A stretch of 64,000 bases of DNA, taken from contig CABHOV010000074.1 in the NCBI GenBank assembly GCA_902168185.1, forward strand, positions 1-64,000, read 5' to 3'. A program made the position numbers and the translations under genes. The stretch is from an uncultured Bacteroides sp. (GTDB lineage Bacteria > Bacteroidota > Bacteroidia > Cytophagales > Cyclobacteriaceae). Of this stretch, positions 40,333 through 50,039 are shown one piece after another. Under the pieces are notes generated by a model that saw nothing but the letters and a program-made list of their open reading frames with translations, had not been told where the DNA came from and did no database searches. Positions within the stretch are counted from its first letter, which is position 1, and every line of letters begins with the position of its first letter.

Positions 40333-43077
40333 ATGGACAAATATTCATACATCTCCAATGCAGACGTTGGTTATCTCGACCAGCTCTATCAAAATTATAA
40401 AAATGATCCAGCGTCCGTAGACCCAACCTGGCAAAAGTTTTTTGAAGGTTACGACTTTTCACAAGTGCGTTATGGTGATAAGGGAAATGGTTCTTCGGCG
40501 ACAGCGCCTGCTGTAACGGATTCTCTTTCGATAAAAGAAACGCAGGTGCGTAATCTTATTTTTCAATATCGCTCGTTCGGGCATTTGAAATCAAAAACAA
40601 ACCCGGTTCGTGAAAGAAGAAATCACAATGTGAACCTCGATCACAAAAGTGTCGGCTTGACCGATGCTGATCTGGATATAGAATTTGATGTAGCAGCAGA
40701 GATCGGAATGCAACGCTCTACACTGCGCAAGATTATTGAAAAACTGAATGCAGTTTATTTAGGACCGATCGGCTTCGAACATAACTTCATCCGTAACGAT
40801 GATATTCGTGCGTGGCTATATCAGAAGATTGAAAAAGAATACTATACCTATAATCCTGCTCAGGAAGAAAAGAAAAGAATTCTGAACAAGCTTAATGAAG
40901 CTGTGGTATTCGAGAATTTTCTTCATACAAAATTCCTTGGACAAAAACGCTTCTCACTCGAAGGTGGAGAGAACACGATCCCGGCATTGAACACGATTAT
41001 AAATGTTGCCGCCGAACTTGATGTGAAGGAAGTTGTGATTGGAATGGCACACCGTGGCCGCTTGAATGTACTGGCAAATATACTTGGTAAAACATACGAG
41101 CAGATCTTTACCGAGTTCGAAGGAAACGTGAGCCCTGAAAACCTTACGATGGGAGATGGTGATGTGAAATATCACTTGGGATATTCAAGTCATATAAATA
41201 CACCATCGGGTAAGAAGGTATATGTAAAACTTACTCCAAACCCTTCGCATCTTGAAGCGGTTGATCCGTTGGTGCTCGGGTATACCCGAGGCCAGATCGA
41301 TGATGAATATAAAGGAGAATTGTCAAAAGGGATGGCGATTCTCATTCACGGAGACGCTGCCGTTGCCGGACAAGGTATAGTATACGAAGTAGTACAAATG
41401 TCTGGATTACCAGGATATACCACCGGAGGAACGATTCACTTTGTGATCAACAACCAGGTTGGTTTCACTACGGATTATGATGATGCACGTACCAGTATAT
41501 ATTGTACAGATATAGCGAAGATTGTAGATGCTCCGGTATTGCACGTAAATGGTGATGATGCTGAAGCTGTAAACTTCGCCTCTAAACTAGCCGTTGAGTA
41601 TCGCATTAAATTCGGAAAAGATATATTCATTGACCTGCTTTGCTATAGAAGACACGGCCACAATGAAAGCGATGAACCTAAATTCACGCAGCCGAAACTA
41701 TATAACATTATCGCGAAGCATCAGAATCCTCGTGAGATCTATGTTAAGAAACTGATTGAACGTGCAGATGTAGATGCTGCCCTGGCAGATGAGATGGATA
41801 AAAACTTCCGTAATCAACTTCAGGACAGACTCAACGAAGTAAAGCAAAAGCCGCTTCCCTATAAGCCACAAAAAATAGAAGAAGAGTGGGAGCAAATGAA
41901 CTGGGCGAAGCCTGAAGACTTTGATAAGTCACCGGATACCGGTATCAAGGAAAGCGTTATTGAAAAAGTAGGAAAGGCACTTACCGCTATACCGGAAGGT
42001 TTCAAGCCGCTAAAACAAATTGAAAAATTACTGAAGGACAGAACAACCGCTTTCTTTGAAGAGAAAGTATTGGGCTGGGCTGAAGCAGAATTGTTAGCAT
42101 ACGGATCAATGTTGCTTGAGAAAACTCCGGTGCGTATGTCTGGTCAGGATGTGAAGCGTGGTACGTTCTCGCATCGCCATGCATACTTCTTTGATGCAAA
42201 TACAAATGAGCCTTATTGCGGATTGGATAATCTTGACAAGAACCAGGCTAAGTTCCATATATATAACTCTTTGTTATCGGAATTTGGTGTGCTTGGTTTT
42301 GAGTATGGCTACGCGATGTCATCGCCAAGTGCGCTGGTTTTGTGGGAGGCTCAATTTGGTGATTTCGTAAATGGTGCACAGGTAATTATAGATCAGTTCC
42401 TTTCAAGTGCCGAATCGAAATGGCAGCGTATGAACGGCCTGGTAATGTTATTGCCACACGGTTATGAAGGACAAGGTCCTGAGCACTCAAGCTGTCGCCC
42501 TGAAAGATTCTTGCAATTGGCAGCGGAGTATAATATGGTAATCTCCAATCCTACAACGCCTGCTAACTTCTTCCACTTGTTGAGAAGGCAAGTTGCATGG
42601 CAATTCCGTAAGCCTTGTATAGTGTTCTCACCTAAATCATTGTTGCGTCATCCTGCTGTAATATCTCCAATCAAAGATTTTACAAGCGGATCCTTCTCGG
42701 AGGTACTTGACGATTCGAATGTATCAGCGAAAGATGTTAATCGTGTTATACTCTGCAGTGGTAAAATTTATTATGACCTTGTAGAGGTACAACAAAAGAG
42801 AAAGACGAAAGACACTGCTATAGTTCGGTTGGAGCAACTTCATCCGTTCCCGGAAAAACAACTGAAAGCCGTGCTCAAGAAGTATAAAGATGCTAAACTT
42901 GTGTGGGCGCAGGAAGAGCCAGCGAACATGGGCGCGCAATCATACATTGCTCGCATGATGCCGAAATATAATCTTGAGTTCGTATCACGTAAAGCCAGTG
43001 CTTCACCGGCAACCGGATACCTGAAGGTTCATAAAGTAGAGCAGGATAAACTTGTGAATAAAGCTTTTGAAGTATAA
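40333..43077 (+). CDS. sucA: 2-oxoglutarate dehydrogenase E1 component
   Basis: 914 residues from the ATG at 40333. Motifs of the thiamine-diphosphate E1: YISNADVGYLDQLYQNYKNDPASVDPTWQKFFEGYDFS at the N-terminus (the E2/E3 docking-like segment), FSLEGGENTIPALNTII, VVIGMAHRGRLNVLANILGK, the HGDAAVAGQGIVYEV ThDP-binding strand, CYRRHGHNESDEPKFTQP, and the C-terminal transketolase-like part with EAQFGDFVNGAQVIIDQF and LLPHGYEGQGPEHSSCRPERFLQ. It decarboxylates 2-oxoglutarate in the TCA cycle. Followed by sucB. Confidence 0.96.
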   Translation: MDKYSYISNADVGYLDQLYQNYKNDPASVDPTWQKFFEGYDFSQVRYGDKGNGSSATAPAVTDSLSIKETQVRNLIFQYRSFGHLKSKTNPVRERRNHNVNLDHKSVGLTDADLDIEFDVAAEIGMQRSTLRKIIEKLNAVYLGPIGFEHNFIRNDDIRAWLYQKIEKEYYTYNPAQEEKKRILNKLNEAVVFENFLHTKFLGQKRFSLEGGENTIPALNTIINVAAELDVKEVVIGMAHRGRLNVLANILGKTYEQIFTEFEGNVSPENLTMGDGDVKYHLGYSSHINTPSGKKVYVKLTPNPSHLEAVDPLVLGYTRGQIDDEYKGELSKGMAILIHGDAAVAGQGIVYEVVQMSGLPGYTTGGTIHFVINNQVGFTTDYDDARTSIYCTDIAKIVDAPVLHVNGDDAEAVNFASKLAVEYRIKFGKDIFIDLLCYRRHGHNESDEPKFTQPKLYNIIAKHQNPREIYVKKLIERADVDAALADEMDKNFRNQLQDRLNEVKQKPLPYKPQKIEEEWEQMNWAKPEDFDKSPDTGIKESVIEKVGKALTAIPEGFKPLKQIEKLLKDRTTAFFEEKVLGWAEAELLAYGSMLLEKTPVRMSGQDVKRGTFSHRHAYFFDANTNEPYCGLDNLDKNQAKFHIYNSLLSEFGVLGFEYGYAMSSPSALVLWEAQFGDFVNGAQVIIDQFLSSAESKWQRMNGLVMLLPHGYEGQGPEHSSCRPERFLQLAAEYNMVISNPTTPANFFHLLRRQVAWQFRKPCIVFSPKSLLRHPAVISPIKDFTSGSFSEVLDDSNVSAKDVNRVILCSGKIYYDLVEVQQKRKTKDTAIVRLEQLHPFPEKQLKAVLKKYKDAKLVWAQEEPANMGAQSYIARMMPKYNLEFVSRKASASPATGYLKVHKVEQDKLVNKAFEV

Positions 43078-43178
43078 ACCGATAGAGTGAGTTGAGATTT
43101 TGAGATGAAGGTTGTTACTCAATCTGAAAAATGTAAATCTGAAATCATCAATCCTATAATCAAAACATTAAAAATCGA

Positions 43179-44723
43179 ATGGCATTACAGATAAAAGTAC
43201 CCGCAGTAGGCGAATCAATTTCGGAAGTGACTATTGCAAACTGGTTAAAGAAAGATGGAGACACCGTTCAACTCGATGAAGTAATCGCAGAGCTTGAATC
43301 AGATAAAGCAACTTTCGAGCTTACTGCTCAGAGTGCTGGTGTTCTCAAAATTGTAAAACAACAAGGCGATACGGTGCCTATCGGAGATGTAATCGCAGAG
43401 ATTGACTCCAACGGACAAGTATCAGCTCCAGCTGCAAAACCTGCTGCTACTCCAGCGCCTGCAGCAACACCTGCACCTGCTGCATCGGCTCCGCCAGCGG
43501 CACCGAAAGCAACGGGTGGAGTTAAGGAAATGAAAGTTCCTGCTGTAGGTGAATCCATCACCGAAGTAACAATCTCTACATGGTTGAAAAAAGATGGAGA
43601 CTTCGTTAACCTTGATGAGGTAATTGCAGAAGTTGAATCTGATAAAGCAACGTTCGAGCTACCCGCCGAGGCGTCTGGTATATTACGCATCGTAGCAAAA
43701 GAAAAAGAAACACTTCCGATTGGCGGACTTATCTGTAAAATAGAAATAGCAGAAGGTGCATCAGCTCCTGCGAAACAAGAAACTGCACCAGCGGCAACGG
43801 CTTCAGCGAATGCTGCTGATAAAAGCTATGCTGCCGGACATCCTTCTCCTGCTGCTGCAAAAATCCTGGATGAAAAAGGAATCGCTTCTAACCAGGTGCA
43901 AGGCTCTGGTGTTGGTGGAAGAATAACAAAAGATGATGCTCAGAAGGCACAATCAGCGCCGGCGAAAACTGAATCGAAACCACAGACATCATCAACTCCT
44001 CCGGTAATTGCTGCAGGTGGCGGTCGTGGTGAGCGCAGAGAGAAAATGACTTCGCTGCGTAAGACTATAGCGAAACGTCTCGTGGCTGTGAAGAATGAGA
44101 CAGCGATGCTTACAACCTTCAATGAAGTAGATATGAAGCCGGTAATGGAGCTTCGTTCAAGGTATAAAGATCAGTTTAAAGAAAAATACGGTGTAGGGCT
44201 CGGCTTCATGTCGTTCTTTACAAAAGCAGTATGTACTGCATTGAAAGATTTCCCAGCCGTAAATGCTTCGATCGATAAAGATGAAGTGATCTATCACGAT
44301 TATTGTGATATATCTATAGCAGTATCAACACCTCGCGGTTTAGTCGTTCCGGTTATTCGCAATGCGGAGTCACTTTCATTCAATCAAATTGAAAGCGAAG
44401 TGATCCGGTTGGCAACACGCGGCCGTGATGGTAAACTTTCCATAGAAGAAATGACGGGTGGTACATTCTCTATTACCAATGGAGGCGTATTTGGTTCGAT
44501 GCTTTCCACACCAATCATCAACCCTCCGCAGTCGGCTATATTAGGTATGCACAACATCGTTGAGCGCCCGGTGGTGAAGAATGGTGAAGTTGTTGTTCGT
44601 CCGATCATGTACCTGGCACTTTCGTACGATCACCGTATCGTGGATGGAAGAGAATCGGTAAGCTTCCTCGTACGCGTGAAAGAGCTACTCGAAGATCCGG
44701 GAAGATTGATCCTGGGAGTATAG
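43179..44723 (+). CDS. sucB: 2-oxoglutarate dehydrogenase E2 component with two lipoyl domains
   Basis: 514 residues. Lipoyl domain 1 spans about residues 1-80 and lipoyl domain 2 about 114-190; both have the lipoylated Lys in ESDKATFEL, and their flanking sequences ([22 protein letters not shown]) are almost identical. They are joined by an Ala/Pro linker. The peripheral subunit-binding domain follows near 225-260 ([33 protein letters not shown]), then the catalytic domain to the end with [15 protein letters not shown]. Many SucB proteins have only one lipoyl domain, so the tandem is worth noting. Downstream of sucA by 101 bases. Confidence 0.95.
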   Translation: MALQIKVPAVGESISEVTIANWLKKDGDTVQLDEVIAELESDKATFELTAQSAGVLKIVKQQGDTVPIGDVIAEIDSNGQVSAPAAKPAATPAPAATPAPAASAPPAAPKATGGVKEMKVPAVGESITEVTISTWLKKDGDFVNLDEVIAEVESDKATFELPAEASGILRIVAKEKETLPIGGLICKIEIAEGASAPAKQETAPAATASANAADKSYAAGHPSPAAAKILDEKGIASNQVQGSGVGGRITKDDAQKAQSAPAKTESKPQTSSTPPVIAAGGGRGERREKMTSLRKTIAKRLVAVKNETAMLTTFNEVDMKPVMELRSRYKDQFKEKYGVGLGFMSFFTKAVCTALKDFPAVNASIDKDEVIYHDYCDISIAVSTPRGLVVPVIRNAESLSFNQIESEVIRLATRGRDGKLSIEEMTGGTFSITNGGVFGSMLSTPIINPPQSAILGMHNIVERPVVKNGEVVVRPIMYLALSYDHRIVDGRESVSFLVRVKELLEDPGRLILGV

Positions 44724-44764
44724 TATAATTTAAACGAACAGAAGATATACCATTCTATAAAGAC

Positions 44765-45199
44765 ATGAAGTATAAATTAACAAGAGGCCTCCTCAGTGTG
44801 ATTTTTATTTCATGTCTTTTTACATATTCAGGATGTGTGGATGAGTGCGAATTGGATAGCGAGCCAACGGTATTTATATACTTCTCCACCCAAAAATACT
44901 ACAGATCTGTATATGGCTTGCATGGCAAAGAAAAACCGGATAATCAGTCTGCTGATTATCAATACAGCGTGCCTTTGTCAATTAAAGATGATTCTACTAT
45001 TGTCATCTTTGAATCGGATGTCAGAAATGACACACTTACGATTCATTATAGCCGTACCGTTGAAATGCAATCTGCCCGCTGCGGTTTCAGAATTTACTTT
45101 GATGATTTCGAAATCGTAAAGCCAACAACGTTTACACAAGCCTCCGTGTCTTCTACTCTCGATTACTCACAAGAACTTTATGTTAACATTAATGAATAA
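44765..45199 (+). CDS. Lipoprotein of unknown function (DUF6452-like)
   Basis: 144 residues with a lipoprotein signal ending at Cys24 (SVIFISCLFTYSGC). The mature part has a cluster of Cys near the N-terminus (CVDECEL), strands such as SDVRNDTLTIHYSRTVEMQSARCGF, and IYFDDFEI. It is followed, with the start overlapping its stop region, by a beta-barrel-like gene. In flavobacteria a lipoprotein of this kind (DUF6452) precedes a DUF6048 barrel-like protein, and I suspect the same pair here. The match is by layout and short motifs only. Confidence 0.55.
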   Translation: MKYKLTRGLLSVIFISCLFTYSGCVDECELDSEPTVFIYFSTQKYYRSVYGLHGKEKPDNQSADYQYSVPLSIKDDSTIVIFESDVRNDTLTIHYSRTVEMQSARCGFRIYFDDFEIVKPTTFTQASVSSTLDYSQELYVNINE

Positions 45200-45863
45200 A
45201 AGATCATTGACGTTTTCATGTATCTTGTTTGTACTGGTATCAGTCACACATGCTCAAACGTATGATACGCGGAGGCTATATTTCGGGGTTGATGTTCTCA
45301 GAACATTTCCGCTGACGTTTAGCAGAGGCTTTGTGTTTGAGCCTTCTCTGATCTATAAAACCAAAGATCATACAATCATCGATCTTGCTGTTGGGTTCAA
45401 CGACATCCGGAAAGACGAGCTATACTCGAATGTTGCTTATGCCAACACCGGACGCTACTATCGTTTAGGTGTAGGAAAGTTCCTGCTGAAAAGCAGGAAA
45501 AAGTTTAATGAATTCAATTTGCAGGCCTGCCTTATTTACTCGGACTTCAAGGAGACAGGAACGATTACATTTGAAGGCGATAACTATGGCGATCTGGTTG
45601 AAGTACGAACTCAACGTAATAAACTTTTCATTGTAGAATTGCAGCCCAATTACTGGCTTCCGATATCCGATAGAATTTCTGTAAATTTCCAAGTCAGGAT
45701 TAATTACATCGTAACCAATCCTGACGAAAAAGATTTCCCTGTTTACTATGTACCCGGAGTCGGAAATGTACAAGCCTGGGGAAACCGAGATGGAATCCCG
45801 AACAGCAGACGCGTAACAGAAGGGATCTCCATTCGATTAGTATATAAATTTTTAGAATTATAA
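45180..45863 (+). CDS. Outer membrane beta-barrel protein (DUF6048-like)
   Basis: 227 residues from the ATG at 45180; another ATG at 45192 is just as possible. Signal peptide core FSCILFVLVSVTHAQ. The mature part is strand-rich with aromatic girdles (YDTRRLYFGVDVLRTFPLTFSRGF, DLAVGFNDIRKDELYSNVAYANTGRYYRLGVG) and ends in ISIRLVYKFLEL, a typical C-terminal strand. The start overlaps the preceding lipoprotein gene, so the two products are probably coupled and may work together at the outer membrane. Confidence 0.65.
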   Translation: MLTLMNKRSLTFSCILFVLVSVTHAQTYDTRRLYFGVDVLRTFPLTFSRGFVFEPSLIYKTKDHTIIDLAVGFNDIRKDELYSNVAYANTGRYYRLGVGKFLLKSRKKFNEFNLQACLIYSDFKETGTITFEGDNYGDLVEVRTQRNKLFIVELQPNYWLPISDRISVNFQVRINYIVTNPDEKDFPVYYVPGVGNVQAWGNRDGIPNSRRVTEGISIRLVYKFLEL

Positions 45864-45873
45864 ATATTGATTT

Positions 45874-47274
45874 ATGCAATACAACGTCATTGTTATCGGC
45901 TCCGGCCCCGGAGGATATGTAGCAGCCATCCGCGCTGCCCAGCTTGGATTTAAAACTGCTATCGTTGAAAAATATGATACGTTAGGCGGAACATGTTTGA
46001 ATGTAGGATGTATACCTTCTAAAGCATTACTGGATTCTTCCGAACATTTCATCAATGCGAAAGAACACTTTGCTGAACATGGTATAGATATACCTGCTCC
46101 TAAAGTAAATATAGGACAAATGATCAAGCGGAAAAGTGACGTTGTGAAGTCCAATGTAGATGGTATAGCCTTCTTGATGAAGAAGAACAAGATCGATGTT
46201 CATACCGGTGTTGGATCATTCGTGGATAAAAATACAATCAAGGTTACTGCGAAGGACGGAAAGGAAACTACCATCTCCACCGATAAGGTAATTATAGCAA
46301 CCGGTTCTAAGCCAACACCACTTCCTTTTGCTGCGTTCGACAAAAAAAGAATTATATCCAGCACGGAAGCGCTTGAACTGAAAGAAGTTCCGAAGCATCT
46401 TATTGTTATTGGTGGAGGGGTAATTGGTATGGAGCTTGGCTCGGTATACGCGCGCATCGGTGCGAAAGTGACGGTGGTAGAATTTTTGGACAGCCTGATT
46501 CCAACGATGGATGGTACTATGGGAAAAGAATTATCTCGTGTTGCTAAAAAGCTCGGTATGGATATTTTCCTGGGCCACAAAGTTACTGCTGTTGAAAATA
46601 CAGGCAACGAAGTTGTTGTAAAGGCGGAACCTAAGAATGGCGGTAATGCTCTTGAACTGAAGGGTGATTATTGCCTGGTAAGTATAGGACGCAGGCCGTA
46701 TACCGATGGGCTTAGTCTCGATAAAATAGGAATTGAAACGGTTAAAGGTCAGATCCCTGTTGACGATCACCTGAAAACTAAAGTTGATAATGTCTACGCT
46801 ATAGGCGATGTAGTGCGCGGAGCTATGCTGGCGCACAAAGCGGAAGAAGAAGGTGTATATGTAGCCGAGCAAATGGCCGGACAAAAACCACATGTTAATT
46901 ATCTGTTGATACCCGGTGTAGTATATACATGGCCAGAGGTTGCCAGCGTTGGCTATACTGAAGAACAATTGAAGCAGTCAGGGAGAGCCTATAAAACAGG
47001 AAGCTTCCCATATAAAGCTTTAGGTCGTGCACGTGCCAGCATGGATACAGATGGACTTGTAAAAGTTCTGGCCGATAAGCAGACCGATGAAATATTAGGC
47101 ATTCATATTATAGGCGCGCGTGCGGCTGATATGATTGCTGCCGGAGTAACGGCGATGGAATTCCGCGCATCTGCTGAAGATGTAGCGCGTATGTCACACG
47201 CCCATCCAACCTATATGGAAGCGGTGAAAGAAGCTTGCCTCGCAGCAACCGCCAACAGACCGATACATATATAG
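45874..47274 (+). CDS. lpdA: Dihydrolipoyl dehydrogenase
   Basis: 466 residues. Motifs: N-terminal FAD fold VIVIGSGPGGYVAAIRAAQLG, the redox-active disulfide GGTCLNVGCIPSKAL, the second Rossmann IVIGGGVIGMELGSVYARIGAKVTVVE, the FAD site VYAIGDVVRGAMLAHKAEEEG, and the C-terminal His/Glu region MSHAHPTYMEAVKEA. It reoxidises dihydrolipoamide for the 2-oxoglutarate (and probably pyruvate) dehydrogenase complexes. It is separated from sucB by the lipoprotein/barrel pair. Confidence 0.96.
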   Translation: MQYNVIVIGSGPGGYVAAIRAAQLGFKTAIVEKYDTLGGTCLNVGCIPSKALLDSSEHFINAKEHFAEHGIDIPAPKVNIGQMIKRKSDVVKSNVDGIAFLMKKNKIDVHTGVGSFVDKNTIKVTAKDGKETTISTDKVIIATGSKPTPLPFAAFDKKRIISSTEALELKEVPKHLIVIGGGVIGMELGSVYARIGAKVTVVEFLDSLIPTMDGTMGKELSRVAKKLGMDIFLGHKVTAVENTGNEVVVKAEPKNGGNALELKGDYCLVSIGRRPYTDGLSLDKIGIETVKGQIPVDDHLKTKVDNVYAIGDVVRGAMLAHKAEEEGVYVAEQMAGQKPHVNYLLIPGVVYTWPEVASVGYTEEQLKQSGRAYKTGSFPYKALGRARASMDTDGLVKVLADKQTDEILGIHIIGARAADMIAAGVTAMEFRASAEDVARMSHAHPTYMEAVKEACLAATANRPIHI

Positions 47275-47290
47275 TATCAGAATAATCAAG

Positions 47291-47323
47291 AGCACTGCAG
47301 GTCTATGAACAACCTGCAGTGCT
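47291..47323 (+). terminator. Terminator after lpdA
   Basis: Perfect 12-base stem AGCACTGCAGGT with ACCTGCAGTGCT and a 9-base loop. The T-run behind it is short, so efficiency is uncertain. It lies 17 bases after the lpdA stop. Confidence 0.65.
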
Positions 47324-47411
47324 TTAATAAAGCCTTAGACTTTATCGTTACACTTCCCGCTCATCTTCTGTTACTACTGGCGCTGAAGTGCAAACTTTGT
47401 GTAGCAGCCCT

Positions 47412-48575
47412 CTAAGAAGCTTTCCTTAATTTATATTGTATAAATCCGCGCAAGGCAATGGTGATTACGATTGGCACCAACGCTATATTTAGTTTTTGTG
47501 GAAGCACAGGCCATAAGAGCAATGTGAGTACAGCAATGACTGCCACCACTAGAAAATATTTCTTAAGCCATGCCGGCTGACGAATAAAAGCAATCGGCAC
47601 AAGAAGATTTGTTGGCAAGGCCCATAAGAGGTTATAGTTATAGGCTGAGTTGTGATCTGTTCCGAACCACAAAAACGTGAGCATCACGCCAACCAAGCCG
47701 GTAACAATAAAAATTATAGCATCAAACCAGGTAGATAGTTTTTTCTTCTTCCAGTCGCGGTAAGTAAGTATACCTGCTATCAGTGCGATGAAACTGAAAA
47801 TATAGAGCGGATGAGGTAATCCTTTGGGAGCATCCTCCGGGCGTTCTTCATATACAATTCGTTTTTCCTTTACCAGCGGAATAGAAATTCCATTCTGTTT
47901 TATAGTGGCATGGTCAAGTCCCGACTCAACATAATCTGGCAAAAACATATACTCATAGGGAGTTGCTTTTTTATCGATCTGCGATCCTAATCCTATATCT
48001 ATACCAAGGTCGCCCCACGGTTGGTTCTCCAGGTATAAATCTGTAAGCTCACGAATGCTGTAGTCGGTTTTGATATACGACCCATCAAATACTACACTGT
48101 CGCCAAACGTAAGGCGAAGCACTCCGGGCATTTTGGTGGCACAGTTGTCGTAGAAATAATTGTAACGATAATTTTCATTTTCTGGAAGCGCGTTCCATTG
48201 CAGAAAATCATACATCTTTTGTTTTTGTTCCTGCGTAAGATTTAGTACCTGTTCGTGGATATAGCGATTGTGGTAAATATATACATCGCGGAAACGCTTG
48301 TAATCATATACACCCAACTGGTAGTACATAAAGCCACGCGTAAAGTTCAGATAAAAATTAGGCTGGTCGAAGTTGAATACACCGTAGTTATACGCATCAT
48401 CTATATCCTGTGCAGGATCGTATACCCGGAAGGCACTGTGCCCGAATGCGGAATACAATTCGCCCTGCCACGGCCCACAGGTGATCACGGAAATAGTGGC
48501 CTCCTCCGAAAGCTTAACGGGCTGTGAATATCCCGCGAAGGAAATACAAAGGAGCAAAAACAGAAGTTTTTTCAT
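47412..48575 (-). CDS. DUF4105 / Lnb-type lipoprotein N-acyltransferase candidate
   Basis: 387 residues from the ATG at 48575. Signal peptide LLFLLLCISFAGYSQ. The periplasmic domain of the DUF4105/Lnb type carries two conserved blocks that look catalytic: GHSAFRVYDP (His) and YFYDNCATKMPG (Cys). From about residue 255 four to five membrane helices follow (YIFSFIALIAGILTY, DAIIFIVTGLVGVMLTFLWF and others). As I recall, Lnb is a recently described lipoprotein N-acyltransferase of Bacteroides in which this domain is the catalytic part. It would complete triacylation of lipoproteins here. Assignment is by family. Confidence 0.8.
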   Translation of the reverse strand: MKKLLFLLLCISFAGYSQPVKLSEEATISVITCGPWQGELYSAFGHSAFRVYDPAQDIDDAYNYGVFNFDQPNFYLNFTRGFMYYQLGVYDYKRFRDVYIYHNRYIHEQVLNLTQEQKQKMYDFLQWNALPENENYRYNYFYDNCATKMPGVLRLTFGDSVVFDGSYIKTDYSIRELTDLYLENQPWGDLGIDIGLGSQIDKKATPYEYMFLPDYVESGLDHATIKQNGISIPLVKEKRIVYEERPEDAPKGLPHPLYIFSFIALIAGILTYRDWKKKKLSTWFDAIIFIVTGLVGVMLTFLWFGTDHNSAYNYNLLWALPTNLLVPIAFIRQPAWLKKYFLVVAVIAVLTLLLWPVLPQKLNIALVPIVITIALRGFIQYKLRKAS

Positions 48576-48648
48576 AAGTACGAATGAATTTCGAAAGATA
48601 ACCACATTACGATAATCCAACCGATACTTTTCGCGAGTATCTTGCGGC

Positions 48649-49671
48649 ATGATGCGCGCGTGGAAAGATCAGCTGAATTTTGCTTCCGGGTTAACGGCAC
48701 AACGCGCCTGGAATGCAGCACAGATCTTTTCAAGTTATCATCGCTCACGCATCGCGGGTACGCCTGCGATGAAAGGATTGCCCATCAGCATCTCGTTTGA
48801 GCCCACGACGTCATGTAATCTCCGTTGTCCGGAATGCCCAAGTGGTTTGCGATCTTTTACGCGTGCAACGGGCATGCTGGAGCAACCTTTATTTCAACGC
48901 GTCATCGATCAGCTGGCGCCAACCCTGAGTTACCTTACGTTTTATTTTCAGGGCGAACCTTATCTGCATCCTCAATTTTTAGACATGGTGCAGTATGCTT
49001 CGAATAAGAATATATATACCGCCACTTCCACCAACGCACATTACCTGAAAGATGAAAATGCCAGGCTTACGGTTGAGTCAGGATTGGATCGTCTGATAAT
49101 TTCTATCGATGGCACCACACAAGATACCTATCAATCGTATCGCGTAGGAGGGAGTCTTGATAAAGTAATGGAGGGCGCGCGAAATATAGTGGCGTGGAAG
49201 AAAAAACTTAAGTCGAAAACACCACACGTTATCTTTCAATTTCTGGTAGTAAAACCAAATGAGCATCAGATTCCTGAAGTATATTCTCTGGCAGAACAAA
49301 TTGGCGTTGATCAGGTTGTATTAAAGACAGCACAGATCTATGATTATGAAAATGGTTCTGATCTTATTCCCACGCAGGATCAATATTCGCGCTATCGCAA
49401 AATGAAAGACGGCTCCTATACTATAAAGAATAGTTTGGACAATCATTGCTGGAAGATGTGGCACAGTTGTGTGATTACATGGGACGGGAAAGTAGTGCCA
49501 TGTTGCTTCGACAAAGACGCGCATTACGTGCTGGGAGATCTCACCAAAAAATCATTTAGCGAGGTTTGGAATGGAGAAGAGTATAATCAGTTCAGGGCTT
49601 CGTTGCTTCGGTCAAGAAGTGAAATTGAGATCTGTAAGAATTGTACGGAAGGAACTAAAGTGTGGGCTTAG
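48649..49671 (+). CDS. Radical SAM/SPASM protein
   Basis: 340 residues. The radical SAM cluster is at C56, C60 and C63 (TTSCNLRCPECPSG), followed by the TIM-barrel-type strands (LSYLTFYFQGEPYLHPQFLDMVQYASNKNIYTATSTN, RLIISIDGTTQDTYQSYR). The C-terminal SPASM region (SCVITWDGKVVPCCFDKDAHYVLGDL, ICKNC) carries extra Cys for an auxiliary iron-sulfur cluster. Such proteins modify peptides or act in cofactor maturation. No peptide substrate gene is visible nearby. It starts 74 bases from the divergent Lnb gene. Confidence 0.85.
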   Translation: MMRAWKDQLNFASGLTAQRAWNAAQIFSSYHRSRIAGTPAMKGLPISISFEPTTSCNLRCPECPSGLRSFTRATGMLEQPLFQRVIDQLAPTLSYLTFYFQGEPYLHPQFLDMVQYASNKNIYTATSTNAHYLKDENARLTVESGLDRLIISIDGTTQDTYQSYRVGGSLDKVMEGARNIVAWKKKLKSKTPHVIFQFLVVKPNEHQIPEVYSLAEQIGVDQVVLKTAQIYDYENGSDLIPTQDQYSRYRKMKDGSYTIKNSLDNHCWKMWHSCVITWDGKVVPCCFDKDAHYVLGDLTKKSFSEVWNGEEYNQFRASLLRSRSEIEICKNCTEGTKVWA

Positions 49672-49672
49672 A

Positions 49673-49843
49673 TTAAAGTCCTTTTTCGCGAAGTTGCTTT
49701 TCAATTTTATTGAAATCCACCGTGCCACATTTTCCACATCCTGATTCACATACTGATTTGGACTGAAAATTTTTATAGATCAGCCTGCCCACGTAGACTA
49801 CCGCGAGGAGAAAAATAAAACCAACGATCAGGCTCTGGATCAT
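49673..49843 (-). CDS. Small Cys-rich membrane protein (FeoB-associated type)
   Basis: A 56-residue frame: one membrane helix (SLIVGFIFLLAVVYVGRLIY), then a four-base-spaced Cys cluster CESGCGKCG, and a helical tail FNKIEKQLREKGL. The layout matches the small FeoB-associated Cys-rich membrane proteins of Bacteroidota, though feoB itself is not in this window. It may bind iron or a metal cluster. It starts with ATG at 49843 on the minus strand, convergent with the radical SAM gene. Confidence 0.7.
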   Translation of the reverse strand: MIQSLIVGFIFLLAVVYVGRLIYKNFQSKSVCESGCGKCGTVDFNKIEKQLREKGL

Positions 49844-50039
49844 GCAGTAAAGTTAATATACTTTTCAAACTGCCGGCAAGCCTGGAAGGTTCCTCCTGTC
49901 TCTTTTTTTTGTCCGTAGCCGGACGCAGCCGAACACATTTGAACAAAGCAAAATTGCGTAAACCGTAATATTACAGGTGTTTTCAATGATCGCGAGTGTG
50001 GCATGATGTTGCGATAGAGGTGATCGAATCTTTTTACCT

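Noticed and set aside
43328-43690. An Ala/Gly-rich open frame opposite to sucB
   Set aside because: It mirrors the Ala/Pro linker and lipoyl domains; sucB is clearly the real gene.
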